From: an uncultured Variovorax sp.
GTDB taxonomy: Bacteria; Pseudomonadota; Gammaproteobacteria; Burkholderiales; Burkholderiaceae
Assembly: GCA_946478645.1 (NCBI GenBank)
Contig: CAMLCW010000027.1
Coordinates: 1 to 24,574 of the forward strand
Direction: 5' to 3'
Length of the DNA stretch: 24,574 bases
Shown: in pieces, positions 1 to 7,400 of the stretch
How the letters are laid out: each line of letters opens with the position of its first letter
Numbering within the stretch: position 1 is the first letter of the stretch
Notes under the pieces: generated by a model
Databases searched by the model: none
What the model was told of the DNA's origin: nothing
Seen by the model: only the letters and a program-made list of their open reading frames with translations
Program-made: the position numbers and the translations under genes

Positions 1-1
1 C

Positions 2-370
2 CGCGAGGTGGCCAAGCGCATGCTCGAACGCGAGCGCGGCACGATCATCTTCACGGGCGCCACCGCCAGCCTGCGCGGGCGCGAAGGCTTTGCCGCGTTC
101 GCGGGCGCCAAGCATGCGCTGCGCGCGCTGGCCCAGAGCATGGCGCGCGAGCTGTGGCCCAAGGGCATCCACGTGGCGCATCCGGTGATCGACGGCGCCA
201 TCGACACCGAGTTCATCCGCACCAATTTCCCCGAGCGCTATGCCTTGCTGGAGCAGGGCGGCATCGTCTCGCCCGAGAGCATCGGCGAGGCCTACTGGCA
301 GATCCACCAGCAGCCGCGCAATGCGTGGACGCACGAGACGGAACTGCGCCCCTGGCTGGAGGCATGGTGA
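2..370 (+). CDS. SDR-family oxidoreductase, C-terminal part (5' end outside window)
   Basis: This is the C-terminal ~122 residues of a short-chain dehydrogenase/reductase, an NAD(P)-dependent Rossmann enzyme. The visible part begins just before beta-5 (GTIIFTGATASLRG). It continues through GFAAFAGAKHALRALAQSMARE, where the usual catalytic Y-x-x-x-K has become F-x-x-A-K (FAGAK): the lysine is present and the tyrosine position reads Phe/Ala. This SDR subgroup (YciK/glucose-dehydrogenase-like, often 'SDR family NAD(P)-dependent oxidoreductase') commonly shows A-F-A-x-A-K, so catalysis may differ from classical SDRs. The tail has a proline-rich WTHETELRPWLEAW ending typical of that subgroup. The gene is open at the left edge. 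Its stop lies 2 bases before the next start, so it belongs to the same operon. The substrate cannot be inferred. Confidence 0.85.
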   Translation, partial: REVAKRMLERERGTIIFTGATASLRGREGFAAFAGAKHALRALAQSMARELWPKGIHVAHPVIDGAIDTEFIRTNFPERYALLEQGGIVSPESIGEAYWQIHQQPRNAWTHETELRPWLEAW

Positions 371-372
371 GC

Positions 373-1017
373 ATGCGCCGCAACGTCAAGGTCGATTTCC
401 TGTTCGATTTCGGCAGCCCCAATGCCTACCTCTGCCACAAGGTGCTGCCTGCGATGGCGCAGCGCACGGGGGTGGCGGTGGCGTACCAGCCGATCCTGCT
501 GGGCGGGCTGTTCAAGCTCACCAACAACCGCTCGCCGGCCGAAGCCTTTGCCGACATCGCGAACAAGCGCGCCTACGACGCGCTGGAGTTCCAGCGCTTC
601 ATCGCGAAGCACGGCATCACGGCCTACCGCCGCAACGCCTTCTTTCCGGTGAACACGCTCACCATCATGCGCGGCGCCGTGGCGGCGCAAAAGCTCGGCT
701 GTTTCGAGCCCTACGTCGACGCGGTCTTCGCCTGCATGTGGGAGCGCAGCCTCGACATGGCCGATCCGCAGGTGGTGGCCACGGCGCTGGCCGAGGCCGG
801 CCTGCCCGCAACAGAGCTGCTGGCCGCGATACAGCAGCCCGAGGTCAAGCAGGCGCTGCTCGCGAACACGCAGCAGGCCTTCGAGCGCGGCGCCTTCGGC
901 TCGCCGACCTTCTTCGTCGACGGCCAGATATTCTTCGGCAAGGACCGGCTGCGCGAGGTCGAGGAAGAGATCGTGCGCGCATCGACATCAACATCTTTGG
1001 AGTCCACCCAACCATGA
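373..1017 (+). CDS. 2-hydroxychromene-2-carboxylate isomerase family (DsbA-like, kappa-GST) protein
   Basis: A 214-residue protein of the DsbA-fold HCCA isomerase/kappa-class glutathione transferase family. In naphthalene-type pathways these enzymes use glutathione to isomerise a cyclic hemiketal to a trans-benzylidenepyruvate. The N-terminus VDFLFDFGSPNAYL carries the family serine (Ser15) at the position that activates glutathione. The cis-proline loop appears as GSPTFFVDG near residue 178, followed by FFGKDRL. Length fits the family (about 200). I chose ATG 373 because GGAGG at 358-362 sits at a usable distance; an ATG at 364 overlaps the previous stop and lies too close to that site. The stop overlaps the next ATG as ATGA. 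No other aromatic-ring genes are visible, so the true substrate is unknown. Confidence 0.85.
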   Translation: MRRNVKVDFLFDFGSPNAYLCHKVLPAMAQRTGVAVAYQPILLGGLFKLTNNRSPAEAFADIANKRAYDALEFQRFIAKHGITAYRRNAFFPVNTLTIMRGAVAAQKLGCFEPYVDAVFACMWERSLDMADPQVVATALAEAGLPATELLAAIQQPEVKQALLANTQQAFERGAFGSPTFFVDGQIFFGKDRLREVEEEIVRASTSTSLESTQP

Positions 1018-1985
1018 AGACCAGAATCACCCAACTCTTCGGCATCGAGCACCCGATCATCCAGGGCGGCATGCATTTCGTCGGCCTGGCCGAGCTGGCC
1101 TCGGCCGTCTCGAATGCGGGCGGGCTCGGCATCATCACCGGCCTCACGCAGAAGACGCCCGAACTGCTGGCGCGCGAGATCGCGCGCTGCAAGGAGATGA
1201 CCGACAAGCCCTTCGGCGTGAACCTCACCTTCCTGCCGACCTTCGCCTCGCCGCCGTACCCGGAGTACATCCAGGCGATCATCGAAGGCGGCGTGCGCAT
1301 CGTCGAGACGGCGGGCCGCAGCCCCGAGCAGTACATGCCGCAGCTCAAGCAGGCCGGCGTCAAGGTCATCCACAAATGCACGTCGGTGCGGCATTCGCTC
1401 AAGGCGCAGGCCATCGGCTGCGACGCGGTCAGCGTCGACGGCTTCGAGTGCGGCGGCCATCCGGGCGAGGACGACGTGCCCAACTTCATTTTGCTGCCGC
1501 GCGCGGCCGAGGCGCTCGACATCCCGTTCGTCGCATCGGGCGGCATGGCCGACGGCCGCAGCCTCGTGGCCGCGCTGGCGCTCGGCGCCGAGGGCATCAA
1601 CATGGGCACGCGCTTCATCGCCACGCGCGAGGCACCGGTGCACGACAACGTGAAGGCGGCGATCGTCGCGGCCTCGGAGCTCGACACGCGGCTCGTGATG
1701 CGGCCGCTGCGCAACACGGAGCGCGTGCTCAAGAACGCGGGCGTCGAGGCGCTGCTGGCCATCGAGAAGGAGAAGGGCGCCGCAACCACCATCGACGACA
1801 TCCGCGAGTTCGTCGGCGGCGTCTATCCCAAGGTGATGGTGGACGGCGACATGGAAGCCGGCGCCTGGAGCTGCGGCATGGTCGCGGGCTTGATCCACGA
1901 CGTGCCGACGGTCGGCGAACTGGTGGCGCGGATCATGCGCGAGGCCGAGGGCATCGTCTCCGAGCGGCTCGCGCGGCTGCTCTGA
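1014..1985 (+). CDS. Nitronate monooxygenase / 2-nitropropane dioxygenase-like FMN enzyme
   Basis: A 323-residue TIM-barrel flavoprotein of the nitronate monooxygenase family, which oxidises alkyl nitronates with FMN and O2. The same family includes FabK-type enoyl reductases. Visible signatures are HPIIQGGM (residues 13-20, FMN/N-terminal motif), NAGGLGIITG (34-43), GFECGGHPG (143-151, with candidate catalytic His149), VASGGMADG (173-181) and GINMGTRFIAT (194-204, phosphate-binding end of the barrel). The start codon overlaps the preceding stop (ATGA), indicating translational coupling. Nitronate detoxification is the default annotation, but many operon-embedded members of this family have other unsaturated or keto acid substrates. 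Confidence 0.9.
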   Translation: MKTRITQLFGIEHPIIQGGMHFVGLAELASAVSNAGGLGIITGLTQKTPELLAREIARCKEMTDKPFGVNLTFLPTFASPPYPEYIQAIIEGGVRIVETAGRSPEQYMPQLKQAGVKVIHKCTSVRHSLKAQAIGCDAVSVDGFECGGHPGEDDVPNFILLPRAAEALDIPFVASGGMADGRSLVAALALGAEGINMGTRFIATREAPVHDNVKAAIVAASELDTRLVMRPLRNTERVLKNAGVEALLAIEKEKGAATTIDDIREFVGGVYPKVMVDGDMEAGAWSCGMVAGLIHDVPTVGELVARIMREAEGIVSERLARLL

Positions 1986-2005
1986 GAAGCCGCGGAGAAG
2001 GCGCA

Positions 2006-2854
2006 GTGGCTGGCGTGAAGCGCGCGGAAGTTCATTCGAAGCGGGCGCTCGGCGAATACCAGGATGTCGAGCACAAGCCGCATGCCAAGGAAGACCGGCA
2101 CTTCGTGACGGCGCTCGCGCGCGGGCTGCAGGTGCTGCAGTGCTTCTCGTCGGGCGAGGAGCGCCTGGGCAACCAGGAGCTGTCGGAGCGCTGCGCGCTG
2201 CCGAAATCGACGGTCACGCGCCTGACCTATACGCTGACCAAGCTCGGCTTCCTGCACCACGTGCCGGAAGCGGGCCGCTACCGGCTCGGCATGGCGACGC
2301 TGCGGCTCGGCGGCACCACGCTCTCGCGGCTCGACGCCAAGGAAGTGAGCCGGCCGCTGATGCAGCAGCTCGCCAACGACACCGGCTGCCTGGTGTCGCT
2401 CGGCATGCGCGACGGCATGTCGATGCTCTACGTCGAGACCTGCCGCAGCGATTCGATCGTCACCATCCGCCTGAACATCGGCTCGCGCATTCCGCTCGCC
2501 ACCACGGCGATGGGGCGCGCCTACCTCGCGGGCGCCAAGCCGGCCGCGCGCCGCGGGCTCGAGGAGCGCATCCGCACGCTCGATGCGGCGAACTGGCCGC
2601 GCATCGAACGCGGCATCCGACAGTCGGTCGAGGACATCGAGCGCCATGGCTGCTGCAACTCCTTCGGTGACTGGCGCGGCGAGGTCAACGCCATCGCCTC
2701 GCCGCTGCGCGTGGGCAAGGGCATGCCGCTCATGGTGTTGAGCGCGGCGGGACCGCGCTCGATGGCGCCCGAGTTCTTCATGCAGGAGGTGCGGCCGAAG
2801 CTGCTCGAGACCGTGGAGGCGATCGAGCGGCATTTCCGCCAGCCCGAGCGCTGA
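2006..2854 (+). CDS. IclR-family transcriptional regulator
   Basis: A 282-residue one-component regulator. The winged helix-turn-helix lies at about residues 34-95 (VTALARGLQVLQCF, then LGNQELSERCALPKSTVTRL). It is followed by the IclR effector domain, including the typical GSRIPLATTAMGRAYLA segment and a C-terminal NAIASPLRV region. Start GTG 2006 is preceded by GGAGAAG at 1994-2000; a second GTG at 2015 is possible. It follows the flavoprotein gene by 20 bases in the same direction, so it is probably the last gene of that operon, which is less usual than a divergent IclR gene. Targets and ligand are unknown; the upstream operon is the likely target. Confidence 0.92.
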   Translation: MAGVKRAEVHSKRALGEYQDVEHKPHAKEDRHFVTALARGLQVLQCFSSGEERLGNQELSERCALPKSTVTRLTYTLTKLGFLHHVPEAGRYRLGMATLRLGGTTLSRLDAKEVSRPLMQQLANDTGCLVSLGMRDGMSMLYVETCRSDSIVTIRLNIGSRIPLATTAMGRAYLAGAKPAARRGLEERIRTLDAANWPRIERGIRQSVEDIERHGCCNSFGDWRGEVNAIASPLRVGKGMPLMVLSAAGPRSMAPEFFMQEVRPKLLETVEAIERHFRQPER

Positions 2855-2868
2855 GCCGCGTGCACAAC

Positions 2869-2896
2869 AAAAAAAAGGCCCGCACGCGGCGGGCCT
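2869..2896 (-). terminator. Rho-independent terminator of the porin gene
   Basis: On the minus strand an 8-bp G/C-rich stem (arms 2889-2896 and 2876-2883, loop 2884-2888) is followed by eight T residues (complement of A-run 2869-2876). It lies just past the porin stop. The plus strand lacks a T-run after the hairpin, so the site is directional, although the hairpin may also help stop the convergent IclR transcript. Confidence 0.88.
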
Positions 2897-2949
2897 GAAA
2901 AGGATCGGTTGGAAGACCCTCGGAGAAATTGTGTGTGCCGTGGGTCGGA

Positions 2950-4158
2950 TCAGAACGTGTGGCGAACGCCGAACTCGTAGCCGGTCGAGTTCTTGGGGCG
3001 CAGCGCCACGCCGTTGGCGCTCGACAGGTACGACGGACCCGCGCCGATCGTGAGGTTCGCGCCGTTCTTGTTGGAGACGCGGGCGATCGTTCCGTAGAGC
3101 GCGGTGCGCTTCGACAGGTTGTGCACGTAGCCGAGCGCGAACTTGTCGGCCTTCGGATCGGCCGTCGTCAGGCCGAACAGGTCCTGGCGGTTGAAGTCGT
3201 ACTTCACGCGCGCATACGAGGCGCGGATCACGCCCGCGCCCACCGGCACGCTCACGCCCAGCAGGTAGCCTGTGAGGTCGAGGTCGGGCGTGCGGGTGAA
3301 GATGTTGAGCGGATCGCGCTCGTCGGTCGAGCGCGAGACGATGCCGAACACCTTCGCCACGCCGAAGTCGTAGGTCGAGCCGATGTTGAAGGTCTTGATC
3401 TTGCCCGGCCGTGCGACGGCGGCGGCGCCGCTGCCCGTGCTGAAGGTGGTGTCGTTCTGCGCGTAGCTGGCCGAGATGTCGAACGGGCCGTTGGCATAGC
3501 CGATGCGGCCTGCCACGTGGCGTCCGGCGTTCGAGCGGTCGGCGCCCGGCAGCGTGTCGGGCGACAGGCGGGTGCGCTCGTGCAGCGCGTACTCCACGCT
3601 GCCGTAGACGCCGCCGAGCTTGGGCGGCAGGAAGTACTGCACCATGTTGCCGGCGCGCTTGTAGGTACTGTTGGTGCCGAAGCCGGTGCCGCTGACGCCG
3701 GTCTCGTTGGCGTCGATGATCAGCGAGCCGCCGATGCCGGTGTCGCCGAACGGGTCGTACTGCTCTTCGGTGTACACGGTGGCGGTCTTGTCGCGGCCGA
3801 TGCGGAACTCGCCGAAGCCGCCCGACAGGCTGACGGTGGAACGGCGCGTGAAGGCCGAGACGCCGGTGGCGCCGTCGTCGTTGGTGATCGGTGCCTCGAG
3901 CCAGAAGCCGGCCGCGAGGCCGCCGCCGAGGTCTTCGACGCCGCGGAAGCCGAGGCGGCTGGAGCTGAGGCCCGAGTTGGCGAGTTCGGTGCGGCTGGCC
4001 TTGGCCGAGAAGCTGGGGCCGAAGACGGTGGCGGACTCGCTCTTGTTCGAGACGTTGCGCACGGCGGCATCGACGACGCCGAACAGCGTCACGGTGGACT
4101 GCGCCGACGCTGCGCCGCACGCGGCGAGCGCGGCCAGGACGACCAGGGATTTCTTCAT
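2950..4158 (-). CDS. Outer-membrane general porin (Burkholderiales Porin_4 type)
   Basis: A 402-residue trimeric beta-barrel porin precursor. A Sec signal peptide of about 20 residues (MKKSLVVLAALAACGAASA, cleavage before Q) is followed by the classic first strand QSTVTLFGVVDAAV. Other family hallmarks are SSRLGFRGVEDLGGGLAAGF, LSGGFGEFRIGRD and the terminal phenylalanine in the last strand (YEFGVRHTF) needed for barrel insertion. Start ATG 4158 is preceded by GGAGTG. The longer frame to 4290 has no signal peptide and was rejected. The 187-base gap upstream (4159-4345) holds no gene and no obvious consensus promoter; it does contain a perfect 10-bp palindrome, GGTTGCAACC, at 4283-4292. Ligand selectivity cannot be read from sequence. 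Confidence 0.95.
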   Translation of the reverse strand: MKKSLVVLAALAACGAASAQSTVTLFGVVDAAVRNVSNKSESATVFGPSFSAKASRTELANSGLSSSRLGFRGVEDLGGGLAAGFWLEAPITNDDGATGVSAFTRRSTVSLSGGFGEFRIGRDKTATVYTEEQYDPFGDTGIGGSLIIDANETGVSGTGFGTNSTYKRAGNMVQYFLPPKLGGVYGSVEYALHERTRLSPDTLPGADRSNAGRHVAGRIGYANGPFDISASYAQNDTTFSTGSGAAAVARPGKIKTFNIGSTYDFGVAKVFGIVSRSTDERDPLNIFTRTPDLDLTGYLLGVSVPVGAGVIRASYARVKYDFNRQDLFGLTTADPKADKFALGYVHNLSKRTALYGTIARVSNKNGANLTIGAGPSYLSSANGVALRPKNSTGYEFGVRHTF

Positions 4159-4345
4159 TCGTATCACTCCATGATGGGGAATCGCCGCTCGGTCAACAAC
4201 GCGAAGCGGGCATCGGTTGCCTCGGGCTTTTCTTCTTCGCCGCGAGACAGTGATGGAGTGTGGGTCGCCAACAAGACAGCCAGGTTGCAACCAAAAGTTG
4301 TCCGGCGCCGGGCGAGGGGTGTCATGCCTGTGCCGCAGAACGGCG

Positions 4346-5461
4346 CTATCGCAGCCCGGCCCACCAGCGCGTGTTGGTGCGCGCCTTGCCGACGGTGAGC
4401 ACTTCGCCGATCACCGGCGTCGCCAGCTCGATCTTTTTTGCTGCCGCGAGATCGGCGATGCGTTCGAGCGGGTCGCGCCAGCCGTGGAAGGCCAGGTCGA
4501 AGGTGCTGTTGTGCACCGAATAGAGCACCTTGCCGCGCAAGTCCTCGAAGGCCTTGATGCTCTGCTCGGGCGTCATGTGCACGCCGGGCCAGTAGCTGTC
4601 GTAGGCGCCGTTTTCCATCAGCGCCAGGTCGAAGCCGCCGAAGCGATCGCCGATCTGCTTGAAGCCCGGGAAGTAGCCCGAGTCGCCGCTGTAGAAGATG
4701 CGCTCGGCGCCGCTCTGCATCACCCACGAGGCCCACAGCGTGCGGTCGCGGTCGGCCAGCGTGCGGCCCGAGAAATGCTGCGAAGGCGTGGCCGTGAGCT
4801 TCACGCCCGCATGCTCGGCACCCTGCCACCAGTCGAGTTCCGTGACCCGCTCGGCAGGCACGCCCATCTCGACCAGCCGCGCGCCCACGCCCAGCGGCAC
4901 GAAGTAGCGCTGCACACGTGCGGCCAGATACTCGATCGTCGGCACGTCGAGGTGGTCGTAGTGGTCGTGCGAGAGGATCACGGCCTCGATCGGCGGCAGC
5001 GCCTCGAGCGTGATCGGCGGCTTGTGGAAGCGCCGCGGGCCGGCCCAGGTGAACGGCGAAGCGCGTTCGCCGAACACGGGGTCGATCAGCCAATACTTGC
5101 CCTTCAACTTGAGCAGGTGCGACGAATGGCCAAGGCGCACCACGTGGTTGGCGCTGGCGTCGAGCGCCTCCAGGTCGGCGCGCGCCAGCGGCTGCACTGG
5201 AATGGGATCGACCGGCACCGTGTCGACCTTCTTGGCGACGATGAAGCGCGTCCAGATGCGCCATGCGCTCGCCGAGGGCAGCACGTCGGGATTCGCCATG
5301 TTGCGGAACACGCCGTCCTTGAATTGCGGCGAGCTGTCGTAGCGGGGCTCGCCGCCGCCGGCGGTGCTGCAGCCCGCGAAGAGGGCGCAGCAGCCCGCGG
5401 CCGCGAGAGCGGTGCCGCGGCGCAGCAGGCGGGCGCCCGGGTGATCGGGATGGTCGGGCAT
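4346..5461 (-). CDS. Metallo-beta-lactamase-fold hydrolase, lipoprotein (UlaG/NAPE-PLD-like)
   Basis: A 371-residue MBL-fold protein. The N-terminus has arginines, a hydrophobic stretch and a lipobox LFAGC with Cys31, so it is probably a lipid-anchored envelope protein. The metal-binding motif is HDHYDH at residues 165-170, preceded by LIDPVFGERAS. Later motifs include FYSGDSGYFPGF (metal-binding Asp) and ENGAYDSYWPGVHMTPEQ (His). The combination of WLIDPVF, SGDSGY and HMTPEQ resembles the NAPE-phospholipase D/UlaG (L-ascorbate-6-phosphate lactonase) branch rather than beta-lactamases. ATG 5461 was chosen because it gives the lipoprotein signal; AGG lies about 8 bases upstream. The substrate is unknown, but phosphodiester or lactone hydrolysis is plausible. 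Confidence 0.88.
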   Translation of the reverse strand: MPDHPDHPGARLLRRGTALAAAGCCALFAGCSTAGGGEPRYDSSPQFKDGVFRNMANPDVLPSASAWRIWTRFIVAKKVDTVPVDPIPVQPLARADLEALDASANHVVRLGHSSHLLKLKGKYWLIDPVFGERASPFTWAGPRRFHKPPITLEALPPIEAVILSHDHYDHLDVPTIEYLAARVQRYFVPLGVGARLVEMGVPAERVTELDWWQGAEHAGVKLTATPSQHFSGRTLADRDRTLWASWVMQSGAERIFYSGDSGYFPGFKQIGDRFGGFDLALMENGAYDSYWPGVHMTPEQSIKAFEDLRGKVLYSVHNSTFDLAFHGWRDPLERIADLAAAKKIELATPVIGEVLTVGKARTNTRWWAGLR

Positions 5462-5525
5462 CGAAAACCTCGTGTCTGTGTGTGAGTGCTGGAGCGCGAG
5501 GCTAACGGCTTCGTGCCTGCCAATG

Positions 5526-5542
5526 GTTTCAGGCGCTGAAAC
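5526..5542. promoter_or_regulatory. Inverted repeat, possible operator upstream of the MBL-fold gene
   Basis: GTTTCAG-GCG-CTGAAAC is a perfect dyad with 7-bp arms and a 3-bp centre, located 65-81 bases upstream of the minus-strand start at 5461. Size and symmetry fit a dimeric regulator site. No cognate regulator can be named from the window. Confidence 0.4.
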
Positions 5543-5562
5543 AATCGGCGTGCGGCGGAAAA

Positions 5563-5685
5563 CGGACAGCCGAACGCAGAAGTCGCAAAGGTTTCGCAGA
5601 AGTCGCAGAAGGAAAACCAAAAAAAGATGGGATTCCTTCTGCGACTTCTGCGCTCTTTTGTCTTTCTTCTGCGTTCGGCTGTCCG
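5563..5685. repeat. Large palindromic intergenic repeat, copy 1
   Basis: A 123-base imperfect palindrome made of two nested perfect 20-bp inverted repeats. The outer pair is 5563-5582 with 5666-5685; the inner pair is 5595-5614 with 5633-5652. Between them are an 18-base loop and unmatched spacers of 12 and 13 bases. The arms are built from a repeated CGCAGAAGTCGC unit. It lies in the otherwise empty gap between two minus-strand genes, just past the zinc-ribbon stop at 5693. The same element recurs inverted at 17657-17760. It could fold as a long hairpin and act as an attenuator or 3'-end stabiliser. Short ORFs across it are artefacts. Confidence 0.9.
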
Positions 5686-5692
5686 ATCCCCG

Positions 5693-5944
5693 TTACCGCG
5701 GACAGCAGGCGCACCCGCCGCCATGGCGCAGCCGCCGGTAGCCACCGGCCTCCTGCGTGCCGGCTGGCGATGCCGCCGCGCTCGCGTCGCCGCGGCGCGG
5801 CATGGCCCAGGCGGCTGGGGCGCTGAGCGCGCGCAGCGAAGGTACCCCGCAGGCCGGGCAGGACGCCGGCTGGTCGTACAGCGCGAGCGGCTGCCGGGCC
5901 GAGAAGCCGCCGCAGTCGTCGCAGCGATAGTCGTAGGTCGGCAC
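5693..5944 (-). CDS. FmdB-family zinc-ribbon protein
   Basis: An 83-residue protein beginning PTYDYRCDDCGGF, with a second knuckle SCPACG: Cys8, Cys11, Cys29 and Cys32 form a zinc ribbon of the FmdB/CxxC_CxxC_SSSS family. The C-terminal half is low-complexity (Ala, Gly, Arg) and ends with three more cysteines (CACCPR), also common in the family. It starts at GTG 5944, only 6 bases after the hydantoinase stop, so it is co-expressed with that enzyme. FmdB was first named as a putative regulator beside a formamidase. Association with amidohydrolases is a recurring pattern, but its biochemical role (regulator, metal handling or subunit) is unsettled. Confidence 0.85.
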   Translation of the reverse strand: MPTYDYRCDDCGGFSARQPLALYDQPASCPACGVPSLRALSAPAAWAMPRRGDASAAASPAGTQEAGGYRRLRHGGGCACCPR

Positions 5945-5950
5945 GGGCCG

Positions 5951-7363
5951 CTACCAGCCGCCCGACTCGCCGCGCGCCACGTAGGCACCGCTGCCGGCGC
6001 GGCCGAGCCATTGCGCGCCATCGACGATGAGCTCGCCGCGCAGCAGCACCTTGTGGACCTTGCCCTTCACGTGGCGGCCCTCGAACAGCGTGAAGTCGCA
6101 GTTGCCGTGCTGCGTCTCGGCCGTGATGACGTGGCTGCCATCAGGGTCGAAGAGCACCAGGTCGGCATCGCTGCCGACCGCGATCGTGCCCTTCTGCGGG
6201 AACAGGCCGAACAGCTTGGAAGGCGCGGTCGAGGTCAGCTCGACGAAGCGGTTGAGCGAGATGCGGCCCGCGCGCACGCCGCCGTCGTAGAGCGTGGCCA
6301 TGCGCGTCTCCACACCCGGCACGCCGTTCGGGATCTTCGAGAAATCGTTCTTGCCGTACGGCTTCTGGTTGACGCGCCCGAGGTGGCCTTCCTTCATGCA
6401 GAACGGGCAGTGGTCGGTCGACACCAGCTGCAGGTCGTCGGTGCGCAGCGCGGTCCAGAGCGCGTTCTGCGATTCCTTCGAGCGCAGCGGCGGGCTCATC
6501 ACGTAGCGCGCCAGGTCGAAGTCTTCGCTGTCGTAGGCACTGTCGTCGAAGAACAGGTAGTGCGGGCAGGTTTCCGCGAACACCGGCACGCCCATGTCGC
6601 GCGCCTCGATCACGTGCTTGAGCGCTTCCTTGGCCGACAGGTGCACGAAGTACACCGGTGCATCGGCCAGCTCCGCCAGCTTGATGCCGCGGTGCGTGGC
6701 CTCGCCCTCCATGATGGCCGGCCGCGTGAGCGCGTGGTACTTGGGGGCGGTGTGGCCCTGGGCCAGGGCTTCCTGGATCAGCAGCTCGATGATGGTGCCG
6801 TTCTCGGCATGCAGCGCGATCATGCCGCCGTGCTGGCCGACCATGCGCATGGCCTGGAAGATGGCCGCGTCGTCCACCATGACCGAGCCCGGATAGGCCA
6901 TGAACATCTTGAAGCTCGATACGCCTTCGTGGCGAATGGCGTGCTGCATGTCGGCCAGCGCCTGTTCGTCGACGCCGGTCACGATGACGTGGAAGCCGTA
7001 GTCGATGCAGGCCCCTTCAGCACCTTTGGCGCGCGCGCGCTCGATGGCCTCCAGCACGCCCACGCCTTTGCGCTGGAACGCGAAGTCGACGATGGTGGTC
7101 GTGCCGCCGAAGGCCGCCGAGCGCGTGCCCGACTCGAAGCTGTCGCAGGTGGTCGAGTCGCCGAAGGTGTTGTCCATGTGCGTGTGGCAATCGACGCCGC
7201 CGGGCAGCACGAGCAGGCCGCTGGCGTCGATGACCTCGACGTCGGGTCCGACGTCCAGCGCCAGGCCGATGGCGGCGATGCGGCCGTCGGCCACCAGCAC
7301 GTCTGCGGTGTAGTCGTCCACGGCCGTGACGATGCGTCCGTTGCGGATGAGCTTTCGGTTCAT
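5951..7363 (-). CDS. hydA: D-hydantoinase / dihydropyrimidinase
   Basis: A 470-residue cyclic amidohydrolase that opens the ring of 5,6-dihydropyrimidines or 5-monosubstituted hydantoins. The binuclear zinc site is fully visible: HTH (His60, His62), the lysine to be carbamylated in SSFKMFMAYPG (Lys152), His185 in ALHAENG, His241 in VHLSAKEA and Asp317 in STDHCPF. Length and the PNGVPGVETRM segment (substrate-side loop) match bacterial dihydropyrimidinases. ATG 7363 is preceded by AAGGAAG. No carbamoylase/beta-ureidopropionase and no dihydropyrimidine dehydrogenase lie nearby, so classical reductive pyrimidine breakdown is not supported by the context. It sits instead between a DapA-superfamily lyase and a zinc-ribbon gene in an amino-acid-oxidation operon. 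Confidence 0.93.
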   Translation of the reverse strand: MNRKLIRNGRIVTAVDDYTADVLVADGRIAAIGLALDVGPDVEVIDASGLLVLPGGVDCHTHMDNTFGDSTTCDSFESGTRSAAFGGTTTIVDFAFQRKGVGVLEAIERARAKGAEGACIDYGFHVIVTGVDEQALADMQHAIRHEGVSSFKMFMAYPGSVMVDDAAIFQAMRMVGQHGGMIALHAENGTIIELLIQEALAQGHTAPKYHALTRPAIMEGEATHRGIKLAELADAPVYFVHLSAKEALKHVIEARDMGVPVFAETCPHYLFFDDSAYDSEDFDLARYVMSPPLRSKESQNALWTALRTDDLQLVSTDHCPFCMKEGHLGRVNQKPYGKNDFSKIPNGVPGVETRMATLYDGGVRAGRISLNRFVELTSTAPSKLFGLFPQKGTIAVGSDADLVLFDPDGSHVITAETQHGNCDFTLFEGRHVKGKVHKVLLRGELIVDGAQWLGRAGSGAYVARGESGGW

Positions 7364-7400
7364 GGGAGTTGCTTCCTTCGTTTCGCGGGATGTGGCGGGT

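Noticed and set aside
1823..4120. A 765-codon minus-strand open frame
   Set aside because: It is antisense to the IclR gene and in a shifted frame over the porin; the translation is Arg/Ala/His-rich with no domain, as expected for shadow frames in high-GC DNA.
5563..5685. Small genes encoded across the palindromic repeat
   Set aside because: Open frames here encode Leu/Arg/Phe-rich strings produced by the repeat unit itself and have no ribosome sites.
5951..7363. Reductive pyrimidine catabolism operon
   Set aside because: The hydantoinase fits as dihydropyrimidinase, but dihydropyrimidine dehydrogenase subunits and beta-ureidopropionase are absent from the window.
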